From: Patiria miniata
Taxonomy: Eukaryota > Echinodermata > Asteroidea > Valvatida > Asterinidae
DNA length: 64,000 bases
NCBI RefSeq assembly: GCF_015706575.1
Contig: NW_024037058.1
Span: 5,449,754-5,513,753 of the forward strand
Direction: 5' to 3'
How positions within the stretch are numbered: the stretch's first letter is position 1; the number at the start of each line of letters is the position of its first letter. The notes beneath the pieces are model-generated. The model was not told the origin of the DNA. It saw only the letters and a program-made list of their open reading frames with translations, and did not search any database. Below, one piece after another: positions 47,020 to 59,512 of the stretch. The position numbers and the translations under genes are program-made.

Positions 47020-48204
47020 AGACCAAAAAGTCTAAATGAAGCAATGAGCATTTGCTTTAATTACAGAATATTTCTCCAAGAGAACGCAGCTTCCATGACA
47101 ACAATGGCATTTCAGCAAAGATCCCAAGTCTGTTATTTTACGAATCAGCATCTCACATACGTTTCAGCAGCATTTTCCACTGGGCATGTTACAACTCTGC
47201 TCCTAGGGTTAGTTGCATACATAATGAGGGCGGCCTGTTTTACATCGATGATGCGACTCAAAAATATACATTTGTATTTTATCATTTATAGGCAATTTAA
47301 TTTGGAAACCGTTGTTATTGTATCACTAGTTAGTTCATTCACTGTATATTTTGTCGAAGACATTTAAAAAAAAAAAAACGTTTTCTGAGAACATAGAAAC
47401 AATGATTTTATGAAAACCCCTCTTTTCTCAGTTGTCGTTTGTTTACATTTAAGACCATTTTGTTTTTCAACAAAAGCATAATTTCAGTGGTTTCCAAACA
47501 TTTATACTTGTACATAATGGTAGAGGGGATTATCAAGTAATCAGATTTGTGAACACATTTTCTGTTTGATTTTTTATCTCTTGATTGACCGCATTTGAAT
47601 ATTGTCAACATGCTCTCAAAATACATTGAGTATGTAACTATGAGCTCAGAAAATTAGTCAGGCTTGTTGAGGTCGAGTACCACGTATTGCGAGCAAAAAA
47701 AAAAAAAAAACACAATCACTACATCAACACTGTTTAGTCAGCTTTGAAAATTCTTCTTTTTTTATCAAAAAAAAAAAATGTAGTAAAAAGAAATCTTTTG
47801 TATGTTAAAGATCGCCTCATGGGGTTTTATGTTCAGTATTTTATTGTCCTGTGAAAACTTCAAATGTTTAGAAATCCTAGGCAAAAAAGTGACAAATGAA
47901 TGATCAAAATTTGATGACACCTTAGCAACCACTTTACAAGGGAAAAATCGGAGCATGGAATTGTTTTTCCAAACTGAATGTCTGGCAATAGCATTTTTAG
48001 GGCATGCTTATACAAAAAATATTGAAAGTGAATATTTCTTTAAATTATGGGCGTAATGACAGTTAAACTTGACATCTAAGAGTGGAAGAACTGATATCGT
48101 ATGGTTGCCGAGGGTGCAGTCAAGTACCCACCACACCTATAGATAACTTATAAATATCGCACATTCTATGGGAGTGAAACGTACGTGATCTGGAATTTCT
48201 TAAG
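47020..48204. repeat. Block R, copy at 47 kb
   Basis: Collinear with 36000-37154. No gene is seen. Confidence 0.7.
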
Positions 48205-49560
48205 GTACCAGCAGCGTAACTAGGGTTAAGCTTCTAGGGGGCACCTGGGGGTTCATTCAATTTTTTTGAAAGGGGGGGGGCAAGGAAGGTAACACATTTG
48301 TTGTGTGCAATTCCAGATTTCAAATGGAGTGGGGGGAGAGACACGTGGCCCATAGTTACTCCAATGAAAGGTATAAAGAAATAAGAATTGTAACGTCACA
48401 TCAAGTTTGAACAGTCCCTAACAAATTTACAATTAAACTAGTTACGAACCAATAAAAGATGTGAATGGTAGCAACCCATTTAATTGCCTAATGTTGCAGT
48501 CCACTCTTTTTTTAATAAATTGAAATACAAAATGGTTTTGTAGGAATGAAGCCTTAACACTAGTCTGAGTATCACCCATTGTATCACCCTCTCTATCTCT
48601 GGTTCAACGTCTAATATATCTAAGCATGCAAGTGTATGCGACCCCGTGCGCCAGCCAATTGGAGTTGACATGACATCATTTCATTCTGAAATCTGGACTA
48701 AGCTGTTCATTGGTCAATTTTGATGCCATGCTTTTGTAATACAACAACGGACAATGAGATCCAATAAAACCTGACATTGGCTTTCAAAACTGTTAGCATA
48801 CGCGAATGCTCATTGTGGGCGAGACGTGGGCGAGACGTGGGCGAGACGTGAATGTGCCAGAGGGCATTTTCATTAAGCGTGTTACTCAAAACATGATGTG
48901 ATGATGATTCAAGGTCATACTCGCGCATCACATAACATATCGTAACAGGCCGTGTGACACAGCCTATTTTTGCAATGTAAAACACAATTCACAATGTAAA
49001 AGCACAATAGATGTCATGTCTGGGTTTTATTAGATGTACATGACAACAGGTTACCGAAGACCCGACATAAAAGGAGCCTGCTGAATGGTCTCGAGGTCAA
49101 GACGCAGACTTGTTTTGCACAATAATCACCGAATCTGCTCGCATATCATGGACTCTTGCTGCATACGGGGACATTCCATAGACTACCTTAGCACCCATCC
49201 CGCCTACAATTTAGACCAATGCAGTGTGAGTGTGCTAACAAGTGTTTGCCTCAAGAAGCCACTTTTCAACTAAACAGTCTATTTAAAAGTATACTAACTT
49301 CTACAAAATGAACTTACCTGTACATGGAAGTACATTGGGGAATCTGTTCTTGTTTTTGCAGACAGGTTTCTTGGCTTCCTCACAGTTGACTGCCACTGAC
49401 ATTTCATATAGCACCTACATTTCAAAGTGAACAAATTGACAGACAACACACATTACATTGCTTTTTTTCTCTCTAGCTCGGACTTCAATTACAAACCAAG
49501 TTATCTTTGTCCGACTTAATCATTTGCATATTCATTCTTCAGCAAGTGCACGGACAATAT
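48205..49560. repeat. Block S, copy 3
   Basis: Collinear with 37155-38450; carries PTPR exon copy 3. At 48817-48850 it has a small 12-base tandem repeat (GGGCGAGACGTG, three units) expanded relative to copy 2. Confidence 0.7.
49318..49414 (-). pseudogene. Isolated PTPR exon, copy 3
   Basis: Same 97-base exon with acceptor AAATGTAG and donor ACAG|GTAAGTT; the frame is open (LYEMSVAVNCEEAKKP, KNKNRFPNVLP). The preceding exon candidate at 50003-50220 ends in phase 0 (EEFK), which fits this exon's start, so the two could once have been spliced together. Confidence 0.7.
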
Positions 49561-50002
49561 AGGCATTCACCAGTATGGCAGAAATATTGAACAGAGTCTG
49601 TGACTTGGACTTGAGTTTGACTTGAGTTGCAAATTCTCAGACTCAACTTCAAGTTACAATGGATGATGACTCAAACTCAGCTCTCATGACTCAACTCATG
49701 ACTCAGACTAGACATCGGTTACATGTCACTTGTGAGTCACATTTCACTGACTAAACAAAACATGTTTGGCAAAACTGTCTGGTAATACATTGAGCTATTG
49801 CTGATCAAGAGCAATATTCGGTTCGTTGCCCAATAAAGCCCTTCTATTCTGATACATTCTGCTTTGCAGATACGAGAATGGGAAGATCTGATAACCTCAC
49901 TTGAAATTCTATAGACTACAGAAATTCATGCAATTTGTTTGAGATTTTTAAATTGGTAAGTTCTCGAAATACCACTGAGCCAAACTTTTACCTCAGATTC
50001 AC

Positions 50003-50220
50003 CTTGAATTCCTCCACAGGGTCTTGCTTATCTATCTGTTTTTGCAGTGTGGTAATGGTGTTCGGTAGTGACTGACCCAATAAGCATCAAGCTTGGCCGG
50101 TCTGGTGAGCATCATGTGTCACATCTGGGCATCGCTGACAACACAGTCTTGGTCCTTCTAGAGGGGATGTTGGTGTCAGAACCACAGGACCTAGAATCGT
50201 CATGGTCATGGGACTGGGAC
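50003..50220 (-). pseudogene. PTPR juxtamembrane (wedge-like) exon, decayed, with one in-frame stop
   Basis: On the - strand, acceptor TTTCTCCCCCAG and donor TTCAAG|GTGAAT bound 218 bases. One frame reads LTPTSPLEGPR, then a TGA, then LLGQSLPNTITTLQKQIDKQ and DPVEEFK. The helical segment ending EEFK followed by VLNEMSV in the next exon resembles the region just before PTP domains. Copies near 640-845 and 38950-39130 have Trp at the TGA position but lack the DPVEEFK end through short deletions. Confidence 0.6.
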
Positions 50221-50361
50221 CTGGGGGAGAAAGGAGGGGGAGAATTTTACTAATAAAATACTGTAAAAATAGTCACCCGTGTTTAGTTTTGTAAACAGTT
50301 TTGCACATTATTTCGTGCTGTTTGAATTTTTAAACATTTGGCCAAAATTATCAGGCTGCTG

Positions 50362-50620
50362 CTGACAATGCCAAGGACTCATTTTACATTATCCTGGATC
50401 AGAATCTCCTTGTCATTCCTCTGTTGGATAAAATCCTCCTCCTTGGTGACTTCATAAAGGGATCTTGTACAGGGACCACATTCAGCCTGGAGTGCATGGC
50501 ATGATCACAAGCATCAGTTGTGACAACAGATTGCAGCACGAAAATTGTACGCAGACTGAAACCTCATGATCACCCATACATTTTGCCAGATGTCCGATAT
50601 GTGACAGTGTTTTGTGAGTG
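50362..50620 (+). mobile_element. LINE endonuclease remnant, copy 3
   Basis: Reads NAKDSFYIILDQNLL and VIPLLDKILLLGDF, then TGTTFSLECMA-stop; a second frame gives LMITHTFCQMSDM. Same insertion as copies 1 and 2 within block T. Confidence 0.6.
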
Positions 50621-50911
50621 GAATTATTTTTCAAGATTTTGGGCTTGAGAAAATATGTCTGTGTTCATGTGTTAAGAAAAGAAAATAATGGTTTCAACAA
50701 GTTCTTCAAATAATGAAACTGAAAAAGAAACTGACTTAACTGATTTAATGCTAATTTTTTTAATAATTGCAAAAGGTTGTGGGCCTTTTAAGAAACTGGG
50801 ACAGAAAACATGTGACAAGACTACCCTTATGATTTTCAGCCCCCCTGTTTCGAGCACCCATATACTGATTTCAAATAGACTGACACCACATTATTGCTGT
50901 TGTGTTAGTAC

Positions 50912-50992
50912 CTGTTAATCAGTCTGTGATGTGTAGAGGTGGGTGTGGCTCTCCCAAATCTCAGCATTCATCTCAGCAATGGACCAATCAGC
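50912..50992 (-). pseudogene. Broken copy of the 81-base candidate exon (stop codon)
   Basis: Same length as the intact copy, but the AAA near the end is TAA (GAT TAA CAG). Confidence 0.5.
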
Positions 50993-51372
50993 CTATGGAA
51001 GGCACAAAATATGAATGAATATTCAAAATTAGTGCCAAATGAACTGAACTGGGATGCAATAGAAGAGAAAGCTTTAGAAATGTGAGTTTTTGGAAATTTT
51101 GTAACAAAGCACTGCAGATGCTGAATCACTGAGAGAAACAACAAGTTTTGTTATGATGAATATAATTTAAATTATGTTTGCAAGCGTTGTGCTGTTGAAT
51201 GCTATTTATATGCATGTAAAACACCAACCGCACACTAGCTAAAAAATATAAAGAAAGTGAAGGAAAATAAAACCCACAACAAAACAAAACTACGTTCCAA
51301 AACTAATTACTGCCGGTTCATTTTTTACCTCTTTATTTGTTTATTTTTGTCTACACAACAGACTTGAGTATC

Positions 51373-51710
51373 CATGGGCGACAATCGGTGGGGGACAGGG
51401 GGAAAAGTGCCCCTTCCTCACTTTTTTGTCCCGAATAAAAATTGTTGCCAACATAATGATTCTATAACTCACAATAGCTGATGACTCCAAACGCAAAAAT
51501 AATGTCTAAAAGATGATTATTTTGCTCTTCAAAAATTTGTTGAAGTGGTCAGAAATTGCCTCAGATCACACCACAGAGCGTCTAGACTGCAACATTTCCC
51601 GGGGCCCTTAAGCGGGCCCTAGACTCCATGCTGTTAGGGCTTTGCGCTCCCATTAACACTGTTAAAGATATGCTCCTCCCCCCACTTTTGAGAAGCAATT
51701 GATGCCCTTG
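51373..51710. mobile_element. hAT-like MITE in the upstream block of copy E, same site as in copy A
   Basis: Ends CATGGGCGACAATC and GATGCCCTTG, with the duplication TGAGTATC at 51365-51372 and 51711-51718. Same position and flanks as the 4105 element, so it was inserted before blocks A and E separated. Confidence 0.8.
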
Positions 51711-51859
51711 TGAGTATCCTGACTGGAAACATATCAAAGGATATTAAAACAGGTGTCATCTGCAATAACAGTCAGTTTAGAATTTTAAACTGCATCAGGT
51801 AATTGACCTGTGGCTTCTTTATGTTTACCTTTCTGATAAACCTGTCTGTCATATTGCCA

Positions 51860-52195
51860 GCCCAGGACCTTTTGATCCATTAGATATAAAACACAGTCAG
51901 CATGCTGTATTTGATTTTACTATGAGCACGTACCAAAGCTCTACATAAGTGGAATCAGGAGACTGCAAATATTACCAGATCAGAACCTTTGGATCCATTT
52001 GAGATAAAACACTGCATTTGATTTTACTATGAGCACGTACCACAGTGCTACGTTATCAGAATTTGGGTACTGGTACTGCAAATATTACCGGCCCGACACC
52101 TTTGGACCAATTTGATATAAAACACTGCATTTGATTTTACTATGAGCACGTACCAAAGCGCTACATAAGTGGAACCAGGGACTGCCAATGAGTGT
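51860..52195 (+). promoter_or_regulatory. Promoter-proximal tandem repeat of copy E, three units
   Basis: Same unit as in copy A, with starts near 51873, 51991 and 52103. Each has a GATATAAAACA-like or GAGATAAAACA string followed by GAGCACGTACC. The promoter role is inferred. Confidence 0.55.
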
Positions 52196-52214
52196 ACTCA
52201 AAATCATGTGACAT

Positions 52215-52333
52215 GGGCTGTGTTGATACAGAGGGGCGTATACATAGATCGCCATCTTTGTTCATTTCTGCCATTGCCGTAAGTGACATCAGAATGGGAA
52301 GATAGCAGTGGCTCATTCCATGTGTACCTGAAG
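52215..52333 (+). other. Copy E exon 1 (5' UTR), donor at 52334
   Basis: Ends CTGAAG|GTAAGATTTT. It contains CGCCATCTTTG, the short frame ATGGGAAGATAG (52294-52305) and a second ATG that meets TGA after two further codons. The intron to the acceptor at 54340 is 2.0 kb and contains a tRNA-like repeat remnant and poly-C runs. Confidence 0.6.
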
Positions 52334-52764
52334 GTAAGATTTTTATTTAGTGGGTCTACCTGTAAGTCTGTCGATACATCTGATATAAATCAACAGCATC
52401 ACATTATCTCATATGAAGTACATGTACATGTCAACTCAGTATTTGCCAATTACAAGTGTATACGTATTTACTGGAAATTCAAGTGGATCCGTCAAACCTG
52501 TTAGAATACAGACATGTGGAATACATGAATCTCCTTATATTCATGACAGAAATAAGTGACGTATTGTTTGTATTTTACGAACAAGTGTTAGACCTTTAAG
52601 AACGTAGCTTAGTGAATCACAAAATAATAATAAAACAACAAAAAATAAAAAGGTAAATGTATTTTTTATGAAATTTCTTAAAGGAAAGTGGACTTTGAGT
52701 CTACGATTTGAAATATGGGCCAATTAAAGTACTTGTAATTTTTTTGGGGGTACACACAATATTT

Positions 52765-52895
52765 GGTTGCAGTAACTCCAGCTCACCTCAACTCAAACCA
52801 CCTAGCTGACCCAGGCAAGCTCAAAGGTGGAGTGATAAGACGTCTGCACTAAACAGGAGGTACTGGGTTCGAGCCCCACCTGAGTAACAGTAAGA
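52765..52895 (+). repeat. tRNA-like (SINE head) remnant in the copy E intron
   Basis: The B box GGTTCGAGCCC is at 52866-52876. Same block position as in A and F, so it predates their duplication. Confidence 0.5.
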
Positions 52896-54380
52896 CAGCC
52901 CTTTTGTATACAAGTGCCCTTTTAACTCTAGCGTAACCCCCCCCCCCCCCCCGGATATTTGTAAAGAGTGCCCTTTTTTTTTTAAACAATGCCTTTTTTT
53001 TTAAACAGTGCCTATTTTGTTACAAGCAGCCTTTTACGAGTACCCTTTTGGGAATTTTGGGCTACCATCAGCAATTGTGCCACCCTGAAAAGTGCCACAT
53101 ATTGTCCATGATCGTCTGGTTTGAACAGCGCCCCAATACCAAGATGAGCCCCCCCCCCCACCTCACCCCCCCCACCTCACTTTATTGTTTATTTTACGCA
53201 GGCTAATTTTACCGAGGGACGTGCGAGTACTCTTTTCACAAACTTTTTTCAACACTGAGTATACAGTGTTCATACAAATACGTCAGTGTAGGGCAAAATC
53301 CAGTGTTAGAAAAAAAAATCTATTTTTTGTGTGAACTGTTTCATTCAGACCTGAAGCCACATCCTCATAAAGTCAACAAAGTGTCATTCTTCGTCAGGTC
53401 AACTCACAAACTATTTATATTAAAAACTGTGGCAAAAGGCATTTTTTGTCAAAGTGGAAAACCTTTCACTTGTGACCTACTTTTGTTTGACTTGTTATGA
53501 ATTTTATTATAATTTACCTTAGGCGTAAGAAAATGGCCCATAACAGCTGAAACAAATTCTTTATTGTTGCATTTGTCAGGACAAAATATATAATTATACT
53601 CTTACATTAAAGGGAATATACAACATTTGCAAACATCAAAAAACAAAACTACCAAATTATCATGAAATACCTTACTGCACTGCTAGTGAATGACAGTCTA
53701 AAGAATCCTGTAAAATCATGGCACGTGCTGACATTTTCAGGAAAAGTGGTATTTTTGTATCGATTTCCAATGCTGGTCGACTGACCAGCATTGGACAAAA
53801 CTGACTCTTTTCAAACCCCCAATTTAACAGATTTAGTTTGCAATCAAATACACTCCTATGAATGGGTACAAGCAAGCTAGACTGGTTCCCTGATCCAATT
53901 CCCTGACGTCTATAAATTGCTTCATTTCATCATTTTGGGTCGGGGAACCAGTCTACAAGAACAGGATTGTTTTTTTTTTTGGTTTTTCTAGTAACTGCGA
54001 ACACAAAACTTAAAACAAGTCAACATAACAATATTTGCTACAAAATACTAACCACCAAATACATCCATTTCAGAATATTACAGCAGAAACAAATGTTGTG
54101 TATTCCCTTTAACAAGGTAACCATATATTGTACATTCGTTGCAACTGATTGCTATTTTCTTTTGAACAAAACTAAACAACTACAGTTTTAAAACAAGCAT
54201 ATACATGTAGCATATTAATAGACCTTCAATTTTGTGAATAATGTACTTGACAAAAAGTTTTCAACTTTACATCTGACCTATTACAACCATATCATCATTT
54301 GAAGTTTGAATACATGTAATTCCAAAGCTTTTATTTGCAGGTTAAATGTCCATTCTATCACACAAAGCCCAACAGTGAGG

Positions 54381-56387
54381 ATGGCATCTAATGTTACAGT
54401 GCAATCAGTGTTGGAGAAGATTAGTGTGGATCATCTGCAATGCTCCATCTGCACCAACCGTTTCAGGCAGCCCAAACTGCTGGACTGTTTGCATAGTTTT
54501 TGCCTCCAATGCCTCCAAGAGCTCAGACAGCGCCAAGATCCTAGTGGTACAAAGCTGACATGTCCTCTGTGCAGATGTGAAACCATGTTGAAAGGGTCTG
54601 GGGTTGCTGATCTCCCGAATAACTTTGCCTTCAGTGCCATGGTGGAGGAAGTTACAATGCAGGAAAAGCTACTGGAAGGTCAAGGGTCAGAGATCAAATG
54701 TCAAGCCTGTGATGAGGAGAATCAGGCTATTTCAAGATGCATGAACTGTGATCATTTCCTCTGCCAAGAATGTCACAAGGCACATGGACGAATGAATTTG
54801 ATGATGAAATCTCACAAAATGTACACACTGGCTCAACTTCGATCAGGAGAGATTGTCTACAAGAGTAAACTAAGAGAACAAGTTCCCAAATGTGGCAAGC
54901 ATCCAGATCAGAATCTCAATGTCTACTGCAACACATGTGAGCAAGTCATATGCACAACTTGCTCTGTACTTGATCATGCAAAACACACACTCACTGGATT
55001 ACCTGAGGCAGTAGAAAAATGTAAGAAGAAGATCACAGAAATGGTCCAAAACAGTGAGAGAAGAAAAACAGAATTGGGCACCACCATAGAAGACACATGC
55101 AAATCTTGCAAAGAGCTGGAAACCATGTTTGCCAAAACTCAAAAGAAAATCTCCAAAAAGGCTCAACAGAAGATTACAAAGCTCCAACAGGAGATTACAA
55201 AGCTCAAACAGGAGGTTGCAAAGATCCAAAAGGAGATAACAAAGATCCAAAAGGAAGAAAAGAAACTGTTAAAAGAGACAGACATGATTTATAAAGACAA
55301 ACTCAAAGCTTTTGAAGCTGTTCAAGCAACCAACAGGAAAGAGGTGACACAGACAGAGCACAAGCTAGAGGAGGTGAAACAACTCATGAATCAAGCAAGT
55401 TGCTACGAGATTCTTGAACTTCAGCAGAAGCTCTTGCATAACCTCAGTGAATTGACAGGGAAGCATCCACAGCAAGTTCCTGACAAGTTGACCTTCATGG
55501 ACTTTGAAGAAGGTGAGAGGTCACTTGGGAGACTCATTCTGGAGGAAGAACCAAAGGCTGCAGCAAAGCAATCACCAAGACCTGCAAGATCATGTGTGAA
55601 GGAGAAATGGGAACTGAAGACTGAAATCAAGAACTTTGAATTAGGAAATACAGTGATACGACATGTGTCAGTACTCTCTGACAATAACATAGTATTAACC
55701 AATTGGAATAATACACTATTCACAGTATCACTGACCAATAGTCAACATACACCATCTCCTATCCCACAAAGGCTACAAATCAGTGGCCTCGCTCATGTAA
55801 GGTGTATTGCAGTGAGCAAGGACGACAAGCTCCTTGCTCTAGATGGTCCAGTAGTCAAGGTCTTCAACAAGCAACATCAGCTCCTCCATCAGTTCACACC
55901 AGGTAGAGGGTCAGCCAGCCAACCAACATGCCTTGCAGTGGATGACAGCAATCTGATAGCAGTGGGTTATGAAGGCAAGAAGGAGATATCTCTACACAAC
56001 CCAGATGGATCCCTCATCAGGAGACTGTCTGCTCCAATGATTAGAGGTTATCTGACAATGCACAACCACCGCCTTATCAACACAAACTGGTTTAACAAAA
56101 GGTTGGTATGTGTAGACTACTATGGTGCCAGTGTATTCTCAGTAGACATGACCAGCAACATACAGGAGGATGGGTGCCCTAATGGTGTGTGCTGTGACAG
56201 TGATGGCAGCATCTATGTTGCTGTGTATGGATATCCCACAGGTGATATTCTGCACTACAGTCCTGATGGCAAGTACATTGGATGTGTTATCAAAGGATGT
56301 GGTTCTCCATGTTGCATCACATTCACATTGGATGGTGATCTGGTAGTGGCTGCAGAAAAGTCTGTACAGGTCTATTACCGCGTGTGA
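54381..56387 (+). CDS. TRIM copy E: RING/B-box/coiled-coil/NHL-like protein with expanded coiled coil
   Basis: A 668-residue single-exon protein. The RING ligands are intact (C21, C24, C36, H38, C41, C44, C61, C64 with CPLC). B-box 1 has CMNCDHFLC and B-box 2 has CGKH, YCNTC, ICTTC and DHAKH. The coiled coil holds three more heptads than copies C and D, in a run of QQEITK(L/I)-type repeats encoded by near-identical 21-base units around 55160-55260. The propeller ends with VQVYYRV and a TGA stop. The start ATG follows the acceptor AG at 54339-54340 by 40 bases. The 3' flank differs from A, C and D: the Q block is absent and the U block begins within about 40 bases of the stop. Inferred E3 ligase; partner and substrate unknown. 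Confidence 0.95.
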   Translation: MASNVTVQSVLEKISVDHLQCSICTNRFRQPKLLDCLHSFCLQCLQELRQRQDPSGTKLTCPLCRCETMLKGSGVADLPNNFAFSAMVEEVTMQEKLLEGQGSEIKCQACDEENQAISRCMNCDHFLCQECHKAHGRMNLMMKSHKMYTLAQLRSGEIVYKSKLREQVPKCGKHPDQNLNVYCNTCEQVICTTCSVLDHAKHTLTGLPEAVEKCKKKITEMVQNSERRKTELGTTIEDTCKSCKELETMFAKTQKKISKKAQQKITKLQQEITKLKQEVAKIQKEITKIQKEEKKLLKETDMIYKDKLKAFEAVQATNRKEVTQTEHKLEEVKQLMNQASCYEILELQQKLLHNLSELTGKHPQQVPDKLTFMDFEEGERSLGRLILEEEPKAAAKQSPRPARSCVKEKWELKTEIKNFELGNTVIRHVSVLSDNNIVLTNWNNTLFTVSLTNSQHTPSPIPQRLQISGLAHVRCIAVSKDDKLLALDGPVVKVFNKQHQLLHQFTPGRGSASQPTCLAVDDSNLIAVGYEGKKEISLHNPDGSLIRRLSAPMIRGYLTMHNHRLINTNWFNKRLVCVDYYGASVFSVDMTSNIQEDGCPNGVCCDSDGSIYVAVYGYPTGDILHYSPDGKYIGCVIKGCGSPCCITFTLDGDLVVAAEKSVQVYYRV

Positions 56388-56419
56388 GGACAGAATAATT
56401 ACACCCAGGGAAAATAGAA

Positions 56420-59345
56420 AAGTAAAGGAAATTAAATCAGCAACAAAGTAATCAGTGATATTCATGCATGCTTTGTTGAAACTACAACTCTCACGGTATC
56501 CAAAATATCCAAAACCTCTTTTCCTAACACAAGCAGAACTGAAATTGGGAAATAGGTATTCCCCGCATAATTATTTTCCCTGCATAATGTATTTCTCCAG
56601 TTGCTGATAACTGAAGGAGTCTATATGCATAATTACTTGTTTACTGCAGACTTTCTTTGCCAATTACATGTAATAGCTGTAATCATAAGCATAGACTTCC
56701 ATTGTTAGTTGCCAGTGCCATCAATATCAGCACTCATCTTGGAAGTCAGGTCAAATCCCATCATGCAATTGCACCTAATCCACTCACAATGTATAACACT
56801 TGTAACCAACCATCATTGCCTACCAAAGTTTTCCCATAAGATATATTACAACAAATGATCTTATAAGGAGAGGGAAATAAGAGGTAGAATATACTCAATT
56901 TTGAGAATCAAACAGTGATAGCCATCACAAAAATAGAAAGGATGTACATTATGTACAAAGCTTGGTAATTGTCACATTTAGTTGATTTTATTACTGCCCT
57001 TTTAATTTTAAAAATCACTCAAATTGCAGATTCATTGGAAATAATTGGATAACTGATTATCACTGGTCCATCAATCTTGGATAACTTAGGCTTTGTAAAC
57101 AATGTGTCAATTCAAAAATTTTTTTTTACTTTCCCTCTAAAGACAGCTCCAGCTTTCTTTAAGGGAAAGAAAAAAGTCAAGCTGTTGTTGATTTGGATGC
57201 AGTAACACTGTGTACCAATTAGTCTGAACATATTGTCACCATTTTGTCAATGTGATGAATCCACTGAAACCCAGATTTTAAGGAATTTCAGATGTTTTGA
57301 TATTCTAACATTTTATGATACAACTCTACATAATTCCAACATTTTGAGACACACAATTGTATTGTTCATAATATTAAAGGCTAATACACCACGAGGTGAA
57401 TGTGTGACAACTTAATTTTATTTTCGTTTTTGACGAAGTGACAAATCTCTATTTGTCAATGAGTCTGATTGATTATACACGTGTACAATATTTAAATGTA
57501 TGAAGCATGTACAATTTGCATTTTGATAAAGTTACATATCTGCCTTTGAAAAGTATATAACTTTTGTACTCGTGCACACGACAACTCTGTGTATAAACAT
57601 AATGTGTGTACATGTACGTGTGATCAAGTAACATTTCCGTTTTGAATAAGTGATGAACATCTTTTATGTCTCCTGATTAAACATACTTTTATTAAAACAG
57701 AGACAACTGTTTGGCTATTTAACTAATGGGCTATTGCATCAGTTATATATATATTTTTCAATTTTAGGGGAGAAATGTACAGTGTGTATCTAAATAAATG
57801 CAAACAAAATATACCAGACGTAGAATGTGTAACCAACATAGATAATATAGGTATGGTTTGAAAGATGCGCTTTTCCATTTTAAAATGAGACATCAAACGT
57901 TCAAATCTGATAATTGTTGACAGCGTTATATGAGTAATTTTCCAAGAGAGGTCAAATTGACCATGGGACCAACATTTCACTTTTAGGCATTGGGACAAAG
58001 GTAACATAACTGCCTCTGTGTGGATATTTGCCTGGCCTACAAAAAAATGTCTTAAGCGAGTTAGCACAATTCCAAATGCTTTCTTGCTATAACCTCATGT
58101 TAAAATGTTTAGCAAGTAAACATATTTACAAACTGATAGCAAGAAAGTGTTTAGGATTGTGTTTACTTGCAAAACACATTTTTGTTTTGGTCGGCCAGGC
58201 AATTTAAAAATTCTGCAGAACTTCTTTAGATGCAACAGTGTGTTAAAAGTCTATGCATATGTAAATACTTATTCAATTTGGATCTAGGTGAAGAAAGTAA
58301 TGTGACTTTATTGCCTTTAAAAAAGGTGCAGCAAACCTTGCACATTTCGTATCTAGTAATTTAAAGCTAAAACAGCTTTTCTGGCAATTTCTGAAATCAA
58401 GGGAAATAATTCATTGTCTTAGAATCCTGTTGGTATATTCTAAATTTCAACTTAGATCGAAGGCTAGCTGAATTTTGGCATTTGGCTCGGCCAATCAAAG
58501 GGACCCGTTTCAATTTACAGAGAACCTAAGAATTTTTATGGAGAGAAATGGAAGTAGCTCAAGCATACTGTATGAACTAATTTTTGTGGAACATTTTTGC
58601 TGCTCTAATTTTTTAGTGAAATAGAACAGCCATCTTCATGACTTTAGTTAGTTTTGCTAATTTAACAACGTAAAGGTTATTCTTGATAAAGTTTTTGTTT
58701 TCCAAAAACTTCAGAAGAGTTTGCCATTTCATACAGTTTGAAAGACAATGGTTTTCGTATGTGCATATAATTTGTTGTTTCTAAGAAATAATCATTCCAT
58801 CTCCATTTGCGATGCGATAAGCTAAATGAGTCGTTTGTAGAGTATTTTTATTGGGCGATACAGGCAAAAATAGGACCACTTCATCACATCTCTTGGTCAC
58901 ATCTCTTGATGTTCCAACTTCCATAATTTTTGATCTAAAGATGGTATCAGCATGCGGTTTTCACAGCAGTTATGCTGAGATTGTGCTCTTTTCAAATTTG
59001 TATTAAAAAAAATGTGACCAGGGTCGACAACGGACTCATGTAGCTTGATAGCATCATGCATATATTTTAATGCATAAGTCACTGGTCCCTTATTCACGAT
59101 GTAAAAGCAAAACTATTTTGTCTTCACTTCTATGTAACTTAGACTGGCATAACCATGTGTCCCCTTCATTCTTTCAGCAAATGTTAATAAAGTAGATATC
59201 CAAAAATTTGACGTCTGAAGTGTGTACTGCTGGCTTAGTCTATGACATCATTAACAAACAGTTACATTTATAGGAATAGGGGTGTCAATTTTTTTTTATG
59301 ATACAAATGTATTAGCTAGTTTGATCAAAACATGATCAAAACTGG
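56420..59345. repeat. Block U, copy 3, after copy E
   Basis: Collinear with 11340-14480; begins about 30 bases after the copy E stop codon. No coding signal is seen. Confidence 0.75.
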
Positions 59346-59512
59346 TATAGTGAAATTGATAGACCAAAGAGTCAAAATGAAGCAATGAGCATTTGCTTTA
59401 ATTACAGAATATCTCTCCAAGAGAACGCAGCTTCCATGACAACAATGCCATTTCAGCAAAGATCCAAAGTCTGTTATTTTACCAATCAGCATCTGCAACT
59501 TTCTAAAGGTAC

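Larger units (their letters stand above)
49585..50830. repeat. Duplicated block T, copy 3
   Basis: Paralogous to the other two T blocks; continues without interruption into the P block of copy E. Confidence 0.8.

Noticed and set aside
52800..52890. Functional tRNA gene
   Set aside because: A- and B-box-like strings are present, but no acceptor stem closes and the three copies differ in box bases; best read as a SINE-head remnant.
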